Source: DSVZ01 sp964568145 (GTDB lineage Bacteria > Verrucomicrobiota > Verrucomicrobiia > Limisphaerales > J093). From it: 64,000 nucleotides of DNA. A model generated the notes under the pieces. That model did not search any database, was not told the origin of the DNA, and saw nothing but the letters and a program-made list of their open reading frames with translations. The stretch is from the NCBI GenBank assembly GCA_964568145.1, contig CAZMOZ010000007.1:62001-126000 (forward strand). The letters run 5' to 3'. How positions within the stretch are numbered: position 1 is the stretch's first letter; each line of letters starts with the position of its first letter. Shown here piece after piece: positions 57,820 to 64,000 of this stretch. A program made the position numbers and the translations under genes.

Positions 57820-59824
57820 GCCGAGGGAACTCGGCCACGCGCAGCTTCGCGCAGCCGTACGGAATCAGCGTCAGGTCTTCCAGCGGTTCCCGGCTGGCCT
57901 GCTCTTGGGGCGAAACCTCCGCGGCCCAGCCATGCTCGAGTTCCCAGTTGGGCAGCCGGCGGCCTTGGACGCGGGCCACGACGCCCGCGCCTTCCGGCGA
58001 GAACGGCCGCTCGCCCACGGGCCGCTCCTCGAAGCGCACGCCGGCCTCGGGTCGCGCCTCGTCCACGAGCAAGCCGTAGTTCCACGGCGTGGCCGGGCGC
58101 ACCTCGAAGTCGCCGTGCGGCAGTTCGCGGTGCGGCTGGTCGGCATTGACGCGCGTCCAGGTCTCGCGCGGATTGAGCGCGTACACGAGCGGGCCGCGCT
58201 CGATCGCCAGGGCCTGGTTGTAACGCCGCGAGACCTTGACCGCCATCGGCAGGCGCAGTTCAAGCGCAGTCGCGCCGGACCAGTTCCGCACGACCCGATG
58301 GAACCGGCCGCTTGCGAGCGCCTGCTCCCGGCCGCCGGCCACGCGCAGCGTCGCGCCGCGCGCCCAGGCCGGCACGCGCAACCACAGCGGAAAGCGCACG
58401 CGCTGGCCGGTCTCGACGGTGAAGCGCAGCGTCTCGCGGAACGGGTAATCGGTCTCGAGCGCCACGCGCACCGGCTGGCCGCGCACCGCAACCCGCGCCG
58501 TGCTGGGCGCGTAAGCCACGGCGGCGAGGCCTTTGCCCGGCGTCCGCATCCAGAGATGAGCGGCGAACTTCGGCCAGCCCTGATGCAGGTTCGCGGTGCA
58601 GCAGCCGTAGTTCGGTTCGAGCCCGAAGATGTTCGAGTCCGGGCCGTTCGTGGACCACATGTGGTGGGGGTTGATCGTGCATTGCACCTGGTTCACCTGC
58701 TGGTCGTACTGGTGCGACCACATGTCCGGCGCGAACGTGGCGGGCAGCGCGTTGAAGGCCACCCGCTCGAGGCGGTCGGCGTAGGCGGGCTCGCCGGTGA
58801 TGGCCGCCAGCCATTCCAGCGAGTACAGCGACTCGACCACCGCGCACAACTCGGTGCCTTGCGTGGGGCTGCGGCCGGACAGGCATTCGTCGCCGGTGAA
58901 CAAGCCATGCACCTGGCCGTGGTAGCGGTCCAGGATCTCCAACATGCGCCGCGCGAACGTCCGGTCCTCCTCGCGGCGGGTCAGCCGCCACGCCAGGGCG
59001 TGCGCCTTCAGCGCCATCCCGGTGTTCACGACGTGCTTCTCCCAAGTCCACCGGCCGCGGCGCGGCGTGGGCGACACGATGTCGGGACCTTCATAAAAGG
59101 CGCGGTAGTCGAAGCCCTGGGCCTGGAGCTGGCGCGCCAGTTCCAGCAGCCAGTCCTCGCCGGTCAGCTCATAGGCGTAGCAGGCGGGAATGAGCCCCTC
59201 GAACCAGCGGAAGCGGCCCCAGTCAAACAGCGGCGTGCGGTCCAGCGCAGCCTGGACGGCGCGGAGGTTGCGCAGCACGGCCTGCAGCACCGCGGCGTCG
59301 CCGGTGGCCTCGTGATATTGCGCCAGCGCCTTGTTCGCCAGCAGGATGGCCCACAGATCGTACGGCCGGGCGTTTGCGTCGAGCGGGTAGGGCGCGTACC
59401 AGCCGTCGAGCCGCTGCGCGGCGAGGATGTGGTCCACGTAACGTTTGATCTTGGCCTTCAAGGGTGTGTCGTCGAGCACCCAGGCCAGCGGGATCACGCC
59501 ATCCAGCCAGTACGGCGCGCGCTCCCAGCCTTCGGCCTTGCCGCCGAACCACTGGCTTTGCCCGACATCCGGCCAGAATTCGTCGAGGTGCCCGCTCAAG
59601 CCGTCCGCCTGCTGGCGCAGTTGGCGACGCAGCCAGCCGTCGGCGGTGACCGCGCCCAGCGGCAACGGCCGGAAGGCGGGTTCTGCCAGGCCGCGCGCCG
59701 TGCCGCGGCGGGAGGACGGCTGCGAAGCCGCCGCGTGTCCGGCCAAAGGCACGGCGGCGACCGCCGCGGCGCCCAGCGACAATTGGGTGAGAAAAGTCCG
59801 ACGTGGGGAGGCTGACGCGTTCAT
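57809..59824 (-). CDS. Tat-exported GH127/DUF1680-type glycoside hydrolase
   Basis: A 671-residue protein. The twin-arginine signal is SPRRTFLTQLSLGAAAVAAV. An alpha/alpha-barrel follows, with YWLDGVIPLAWVLDDTPL, LDGWYAPYPLDANARPYDLWAILL, TGDECLSGRSPTQGTELCAVVESLYSLEWL (Glu in GTELCAVVE) and NYGCCTANLHQGWPKF (cysteine pair near residue 410). Beta-sandwich modules end it. In GH127 the Cys acts as nucleophile with a zinc-bound site, cleaving beta-L-arabinofuranosides; DUF1680 members elsewhere differ in substrate. Length is normal for the family (600-700). No transporter or partner enzyme adjoins it. Confidence 0.87.
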   Translation of the reverse strand: MNASASPRRTFLTQLSLGAAAVAAVPLAGHAAASQPSSRRGTARGLAEPAFRPLPLGAVTADGWLRRQLRQQADGLSGHLDEFWPDVGQSQWFGGKAEGWERAPYWLDGVIPLAWVLDDTPLKAKIKRYVDHILAAQRLDGWYAPYPLDANARPYDLWAILLANKALAQYHEATGDAAVLQAVLRNLRAVQAALDRTPLFDWGRFRWFEGLIPACYAYELTGEDWLLELARQLQAQGFDYRAFYEGPDIVSPTPRRGRWTWEKHVVNTGMALKAHALAWRLTRREEDRTFARRMLEILDRYHGQVHGLFTGDECLSGRSPTQGTELCAVVESLYSLEWLAAITGEPAYADRLERVAFNALPATFAPDMWSHQYDQQVNQVQCTINPHHMWSTNGPDSNIFGLEPNYGCCTANLHQGWPKFAAHLWMRTPGKGLAAVAYAPSTARVAVRGQPVRVALETDYPFRETLRFTVETGQRVRFPLWLRVPAWARGATLRVAGGREQALASGRFHRVVRNWSGATALELRLPMAVKVSRRYNQALAIERGPLVYALNPRETWTRVNADQPHRELPHGDFEVRPATPWNYGLLVDEARPEAGVRFEERPVGERPFSPEGAGVVARVQGRRLPNWELEHGWAAEVSPQEQASREPLEDLTLIPYGCAKLRVAEFPRLRS

Positions 59825-60000
59825 GGAATTTGTCGGGCCGGTCTTTAGCGGAATCGCCGGCGGTTGACCAGACGCGAATCAGCCAAACTCGGGAATAAAT
59901 TCCGTCCCCTTGTCATTTTGCGCGGTTCCACCAAGCGACTTCGCTTGCCGGCGGCTGTGAGGCTTGGAAGACTGCGTCGCAAAACCGACGCATTCAGGCC

Positions 60001-60900
60001 ATGCCGATCATCTTTGACCGTGCCGGAAACCGCCGTGCCTTTCTCAAGACTGCCACGCTGGGCGGGGCGGCGCTGGTCTTCGCGGGCTGCCGTTCGCTGA
60101 CCCCGCGCCAGGCGGGGGCGGACGCGGAATTTCACCTCGCCTTGCTGGCGGACACGCACGTGCCCGGCGACCGCAAGAACGGCCACCGGGGCTTCAATCC
60201 GTGGGAAAACCTCCGGGCTGTGGTGACGCAGGTGGTGGCGGCCCGCCCTGAAGGCGTGGTGATCTGCGGTGACGCCGCGCGGCTGGAGGGCCGGCTCGAG
60301 GACTATCAGGAATTGCGCGCGTTGCTCGAGCCGGCGGCGGCCGTGGCGCCGGTGTACATCGGCTTGGGCAACCACGACGACCGGGCGAACTTCCTCAAGG
60401 TGTTCGCCGAGCGTCCCGACACGCCGGCGCCAGTCAGTGGCAAACACGTCACCGTGATCGAGCATCCCGCCGTCCGCGTGATCGTGCTGGACTCGCTGAT
60501 GTACGTGAACCAGACCCCCGGCCTGCTGGGGCGCGCCCAGCGCCAATGGCTGGCCACCCACCTGCCGCGGCTGGCCGAGCGTCCGGCGGTGCTCTTTGTG
60601 CATCACACCCTCGGCGACGGCGACGGCGACCTGCTCGACGCCGAGAGGCTCTTTGCGCTGGCCCAGCCGCATCGGCACGTGAAGGCGATTTTTTACGGCC
60701 ACTCCCATGTCTGGGCGCTGAGCCGGCGCGAGCGGCTGCAACTGATCAACCTCCCGGCGGTGGGCTACAACTTCAACGACGCGCAGCCGGTGGGCTGGGT
60801 GGACGCGCGTTTCGGCCGGAGCGGCGTGTCGCTCACGTTGCGCGCCCTGGCCGGCAACCGGTCCGGGGACGGGCGGACCTGGTCCGTGGCCTGGGTCTGA
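60001..60900 (+). CDS. Tat-exported calcineurin-like phosphoesterase, possible lipoprotein
   Basis: A 299-residue exported enzyme. NRRAFLKTATLGGAALVFAGC combines a twin-arginine motif and a lipobox (LVFAGC, Cys near residue 30). Metal ligands are LLADTHVPGD, VVICGDAARLEGRLEDY, YIGLGNHDDRANF, LFVHHTLGDGDGD and IFYGHSHVWAL. It would hydrolyse a phosphoester in the periplasm; the class III purple-acid or 3',5'-cyclic nucleotide phosphodiesterase branch is the best comparison, with no substrate seen. The gene stands 100 bp before trpB2 and diverges from GH127. Confidence 0.85.
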   Translation: MPIIFDRAGNRRAFLKTATLGGAALVFAGCRSLTPRQAGADAEFHLALLADTHVPGDRKNGHRGFNPWENLRAVVTQVVAARPEGVVICGDAARLEGRLEDYQELRALLEPAAAVAPVYIGLGNHDDRANFLKVFAERPDTPAPVSGKHVTVIEHPAVRVIVLDSLMYVNQTPGLLGRAQRQWLATHLPRLAERPAVLFVHHTLGDGDGDLLDAERLFALAQPHRHVKAIFYGHSHVWALSRRERLQLINLPAVGYNFNDAQPVGWVDARFGRSGVSLTLRALAGNRSGDGRTWSVAWV

Positions 60901-61002
60901 GGCACGCGCACAGCGGCGTTTTCGGCCCAAAACCGGCGGAAAAGGTTGCCATTTGCGCGGCCGGCTGGTAATCGCCTGCCTTCTGAAACACGCCACAAAC
61001 TC

Positions 61003-62316
61003 ATGAGCCAGCCGATTCGATTCGATCTGACGCAAAAGGAAATGCCACGCGCCTGGTACAACCTGCCGGCCGATTTCCCGGAGCCGCTGCCCCCGCCGCT
61101 CCACCCCGGCACCCGCCAGCCGGTGACGCCGGACCTGATGACCGCGATCTTCCCGGAGAACCTGGTCATGCAGGAGATGAGCCCCGAGCGGTGGATCGAG
61201 ATTCCCGAGCCGGTGCGGGAGATTTACTCGCTGTGGCGGCCCACGCCCTTGCTGCGGGCGGTGCGGCTGGAAAAGGCGCTCAACACCCCGGCGCACATCT
61301 ACTACAAGTACGAAGGCGTCAGCCCGGCCGGCAGTCACAAGCCGAACACCTCCGTGCCGCAGGCTTACTACAACAAGCTGGCCGGCACCAGGCGGCTGGC
61401 CACCGAGACCGGCGCCGGCCAGTGGGGCTCGTCGCTGGCGTTTGCCACGCGGCTCTTCGGCCTCGAATGCGTGGTGTACATGGTCAAGGTCAGCTACCTG
61501 TCCAAGCCGTACCGCGGGTTGATGATGCAGGCCTGGGGCGCCGAGGTGCATGCCAGCCCCACCGAACACACCGAGTTCGGCCGCAAGATGCTGGCCGAAG
61601 ACCCGGATTGCCCCGGCAGCCTGGGCATCGCCATCAGCGAGGCGATCGAGGACACCGTGAAGCATCCGGGCACCAAGTACTCGCTGGGCAGCGTGCTTAA
61701 CCACGTCTGCCTGCACCAGACCGTCATCGGGCAGGAGGCCCTCCAGCAGATGGAAATGGCCGGTGAGGAGCCGGATGTGGTGATCGGGTGCGTCGGCGGC
61801 GGCAGCAACTTCGCCGGGCTCACCTTTCCGTTCATCCGCCAGAAGCTCGCCGCCGGGAAGCACTACCGCATCGTCGCGGTGGAGCCGTCGTCCTGCGCGT
61901 CGCTCACCAAGGGCGAGCTGCGTTACGACTTCGGCGACACGGCGGAGATGACGCCGTTGCTGATGATGTACACGCTGGGGCACCGGTTCATGCCGCCCAA
62001 GATTCACGCCGGCGGCCTGCGCTATCACGGCATGGCCCCCGCGGTGAGCCACGCGAAGAAGCTGGGGCTGATTGACGCCGTGGCCTACCCGCAGACGAAG
62101 GTCTTCGAGGCGGCGGTGCTCTTCGCCCGCACCGAGGGCATCCTGCCCGCGCCCGAGCCCTCCCACGCCATCGCCGCCGTGCTGGACGAGGCGATCCGCT
62201 GCCGCGAGGAAGGCCGCAAGAAGGTGATCCTCTTCAACCTCTGCGGCCACGGCATGCTCGACCTGACCGCGTACGACACCTACCTGTCCGGCAACCTCCG
62301 GGACGGCGAGGCCTGA
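61003..62316 (+). CDS. Tryptophan synthase beta-like protein, TrpB2 type
   Basis: A 437-residue PLP enzyme of the TrpB2 branch. It carries the longer N-terminus (WYNLPADFPEPLPPPLHPGTRQPVTPDLMTAIFPENLVMQEMS), RPTPLLRAVRLEKAL and the lysine in GVSPAGSHKPNTS. ETGAGQWGSSLAFATRLFG is the catalytic Glu segment, VGGGSNFAGLTF the phosphate-binding loop and FNLCGHGMLDL the C-terminal motif. TrpB2 converts serine and indole to tryptophan, or acts as a serine deaminase, without needing TrpA. No trpA or other trp gene is present. The start at MSQPIRFDL follows a gap of 102 bp and was preferred over an earlier in-frame ATG. Confidence 0.92.
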   Translation: MSQPIRFDLTQKEMPRAWYNLPADFPEPLPPPLHPGTRQPVTPDLMTAIFPENLVMQEMSPERWIEIPEPVREIYSLWRPTPLLRAVRLEKALNTPAHIYYKYEGVSPAGSHKPNTSVPQAYYNKLAGTRRLATETGAGQWGSSLAFATRLFGLECVVYMVKVSYLSKPYRGLMMQAWGAEVHASPTEHTEFGRKMLAEDPDCPGSLGIAISEAIEDTVKHPGTKYSLGSVLNHVCLHQTVIGQEALQQMEMAGEEPDVVIGCVGGGSNFAGLTFPFIRQKLAAGKHYRIVAVEPSSCASLTKGELRYDFGDTAEMTPLLMMYTLGHRFMPPKIHAGGLRYHGMAPAVSHAKKLGLIDAVAYPQTKVFEAAVLFARTEGILPAPEPSHAIAAVLDEAIRCREEGRKKVILFNLCGHGMLDLTAYDTYLSGNLRDGEA

Positions 62317-62352
62317 AACCGATTTTCCCGCCCACGGCGGGACGCACAAACC

Positions 62353-63252
62353 ATGAAACCCAAGAAACTCCTGTTGCTCGGCGGCGCGCTGGCGCTGCCA
62401 GCTCTCGTGCTGGCCCAGCCCAGCTTCACCGGCCTTTACCCCATCGGGGTGGAAGGGCTCAAATCCGGCTCGCTGCCCCCGCCCGGGTTCTACCTGCGGG
62501 ACTACAACCTCGCTTACTACAGCGATCAATTGAACGACGCCAGCGGCGACGAACTGCCCCTCGAATTCGAGGCCTTCGTATACGCCAACGCCATCCGGCC
62601 GATCTGGATCACCGACTTCCAGATCCTCGGCGCCTATTACGGCTGCGACGTGCTCGTGCCGTTCCTCTATAAGAACGTCAAGGTCATGGGCGAGCGCGAC
62701 GAGGTGTTCAACCTCGGCGACATCTTCATCGAGCCCATCACGCTCTCCTGGCACTGGCAGCGCGCGGACCTGGGCATCGGCTACGGCATCTGGGCGCCCA
62801 CCGGCGACGGTGACCCGGAAAGCATCACTGGCGGCACCGGCCAGGGCACTTGGACGCACATGGTCACCGCCGGCGGCACGCTCTACCTGGACGCCCGGAA
62901 GACCTGGTCGCTCTCCGCGCTGGCCCGCTACGAAATCAATTACGAAAGCACCGATTACGACATCACCCCCGGCGACACGCTCTCGCTCGAGGGCGGCCTG
63001 GGCAAGGCGTTCACCCCGACCTTCGAGGCGGGTGTCTGGGCCTATTACCAGGGCCAGATGACCGAGGACGAGGCCAACGGCGCCATCCCGGCCAGCGACA
63101 ACAAAGACAACGTCGTGGGCGTGGGCCCTGAATTCGTCTGGTTCTGGCAGAAGGCCGGCCTGTTTGTCTCGCTGCGCTACGGCTACGAAGTCCTGGCCGA
63201 AGACCGGCCGCAAGGCCATCGCGGCACATTGACCCTCACCAAGAAATTCTGA
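62353..63252 (+). CDS. SphA/MetA-type outer-membrane beta-barrel
   Basis: A 299-residue protein with signal peptide MKPKKLLLLGGALALPALVLA. Alternating strands follow: PIGVEGLKSGSLPPPGFYLRDYNLAYYSDQ at the start, IWITDFQILGAYYGCDVLVPF, WHWQRADLGIGYGIWAPTGDGD, SLSALARYEINYESTDYDI and the terminal GTLTLTKKF, with a final Phe. This is the pattern of the PF13557/SphA-like outer-membrane family, found in many Gram-negative genomes, often annotated as phenol-degradation-associated without proof of that role. A likely channel or lipid-associated role. A perfect terminator follows 24 bp after the stop. Confidence 0.8.
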   Translation: MKPKKLLLLGGALALPALVLAQPSFTGLYPIGVEGLKSGSLPPPGFYLRDYNLAYYSDQLNDASGDELPLEFEAFVYANAIRPIWITDFQILGAYYGCDVLVPFLYKNVKVMGERDEVFNLGDIFIEPITLSWHWQRADLGIGYGIWAPTGDGDPESITGGTGQGTWTHMVTAGGTLYLDARKTWSLSALARYEINYESTDYDITPGDTLSLEGGLGKAFTPTFEAGVWAYYQGQMTEDEANGAIPASDNKDNVVGVGPEFVWFWQKAGLFVSLRYGYEVLAEDRPQGHRGTLTLTKKF

Positions 63253-63275
63253 ACTGGACTTTCCGTGCGTTCGCC

Positions 63276-63312
63276 GCGCCGGCGGGAACCCTTCCGCCGG
63301 CGCTTTGCTTTT
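63276..63312 (+). terminator. Rho-independent terminator
   Basis: A perfect 10-bp stem GCGCCGGCGG / CCGCCGGCGC with an 8-base loop, followed by TTTGCTTTT. It lies 24 bp after the SphA-like gene's stop, on the same strand. Confidence 0.85.
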
Positions 63313-63323
63313 GCGTCCGGGTG

Positions 63324-63380
63324 GGTCGCCCCTCGCTGAGAGGCAACGGGATCCGGCGTCTCGGCGAGACGCCGGCTACC
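63324..63380 (+). repeat. Double-hairpin repeat, copy B6
   Basis: First stem GTCGCCCCTC/GAGAGGCAAC (imperfect), second stem CCGGCGTCTCG/CGAGACGCCGG, ending GGCTACC. The second stem differs from the CCCCTG/CAGGGG consensus at several pairs and stays paired. Confidence 0.85.
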
Positions 63381-63440
63381 ACGTCTTGACCCAACAACGG
63401 CCTTGCGGGGCCGGCCGGGCTTTCGCAGCCTTGCCCTCGT

Positions 63441-64000
63441 ATGCTTGAAGCCGCCCATGCCTTTCAGCGGCACTTTGGCGCCGCCCCCGCCCAGCTTGCG
63501 CGGGCCCCGGGCCGCGTCGAGCTCCTTGGCAACCACACGGATTACAACCAGGGCCTGATCATGGCGCTGGCGGTGGACAAGTTCGTCTTCATGGCCGGCG
63601 CCCCGCGCGCGGACGACGTGGTGGAGCTGTTTTCCACCGCCTTTCCCGAACCGGCGAAATTCAGCCTGTCCAGCACGGAACGCGAAACCGCCGCGCCCTG
63701 GGCCAATTACAGCAAGGGGCTGTTGCTCCAGCTCCGCGAGCGCGGCGTGCCGCTGCGCGGCTTCAACGCCGCCATCCACAGCACCATCCCGCTGGGCGCC
63801 GGCCTGAGCAGCTCGGCCGCCCTGCTCGTGGCCACGGCGCTGCTGGTCCGCAAGCTTTATCCGTACTCGCTCGACGCGGAGGGCCGGGGCGTCGCGCTGC
63901 CACGGCTGGGCGTGGGCGAACTCCCCGCCCCGGGCACGGTCGAGAAACTGGCGCTGGCGAAGCTGTGTCAGGCCGCGGAAAACCGGTTCGTGGGCGTCAA
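63441..64000 (+). CDS. galK: Galactokinase (3' end outside window)
   Basis: The frame is open to the last base, giving 186 visible residues of a GHMP-family kinase. It starts MLEAAHAFQRHFG and has the galactokinase signature PGRVELLGNHTDYNQGLIM, where GNHTDYN would bind galactose. The ATP loop IPLGAGLSSSAALLVATALLV is complete. Later VEKLALAKLCQAAENRFVGV is the usual LAxxCQxAENxFVGV helix before the catalytic Asp. It phosphorylates galactose at C1. The ATG follows a 60-bp gap after copy B6. The missing C-terminus prevents checking the final GHMP motif. Confidence 0.92.
   Translation, partial: MLEAAHAFQRHFGAAPAQLARAPGRVELLGNHTDYNQGLIMALAVDKFVFMAGAPRADDVVELFSTAFPEPAKFSLSSTERETAAPWANYSKGLLLQLRERGVPLRGFNAAIHSTIPLGAGLSSSAALLVATALLVRKLYPYSLDAEGRGVALPRLGVGELPAPGTVEKLALAKLCQAAENRFVGV

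Noticed and set aside
59845..63219. A 1,124-codon open frame on the minus strand opposite trpB2 and the phosphoesterase
   Set aside because: Its translation is low-complexity His/Arg/Gly/Val sequence without any family motif, and it lies opposite three clear genes. High GC leaves long shadow frames.

Overview
The window is GC-rich, densely coded and carries no rRNA or tRNA gene that I can see. Gene content suggests a Verrucomicrobiota bacterium, probably near the Pedosphaerales/Limisphaerales. The signs are a mreBCD-mrdA-rodA-rng shape cluster, a eukaryote-type HisA, Ig/cadherin-repeat surface proteins ending in LExSxxLxxW-type tails, Tat-exported glycosidases, a DUF1080 protein and many dispersed hairpin repeats. 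This placement is inference from gene content, not phylogeny.

Layout. 1-4.7 kb: a large repeat-bearing surface protein (5' end outside the window), then a frameshifted, 3'-truncated YadA-head-type gene. 4.7-9.3 kb (minus): a phosphonate catabolism operon in transcription order OPA/MFS transporter, phnX-like, phnW, pbfA-like, with a glycosyltransferase upstream. 10.9-16.6 kb: a large metallophosphoesterase, a badly broken GH38/DUF5054-like pseudogene and an exported CinA-like protein. 17-28.5 kb: a TonB receptor, Dps, HisA, MurJ, an MBL hydrolase, a DUF1080 hydrolase, GlgC, GlmS and MTA phosphorylase. 28.6-35.4 kb (minus): an exopolysaccharide export trio (outer-membrane barrel, short OPX protein, BY-kinase) followed upstream by a subtilase with dockerin-like repeats. 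35.7-44 kb: PriA, a phosphotransacetylase split over two coupled genes, a ThuA-like protein, a sugE pseudogene and Pgi. 44.3-47 kb: a LemA/M48 protease pair. 47.3-56.5 kb (minus): mreB-mreC-mreD-mrdA-rodA-rng and mdh. 57-64 kb: a C26 amidotransferase, GH127, a Tat-exported phosphoesterase, TrpB2, a SphA-like outer-membrane protein and the start of galK.

How genes work together. PhnW, PbfA and PhnX converge on phosphonoacetaldehyde and its cleavage to acetaldehyde and phosphate, with the OPA-type carrier as likely importer. GlgC, GlmS, Pgi and GalK sit at sugar-phosphate nodes that feed glycogen, cell wall and exopolysaccharide. The Mre/PBP2/RodA/MurJ proteins build the elongating cell wall.

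The most unusual signal is non-coding. Several families of structured repeats recur in the intergenic gaps. One is a double hairpin in six copies with compensatory stem changes. Another is a 70-bp inverted-repeat element in five copies, one of which lies in frame inside the N-terminus of the TonB receptor gene. A third is a composite C-D-H module, one copy of which is interrupted by the inverted-repeat element. Three genes are broken. Two carry tryptophan-to-stop changes or homopolymer indels, so sequencing error must be weighed against true decay.
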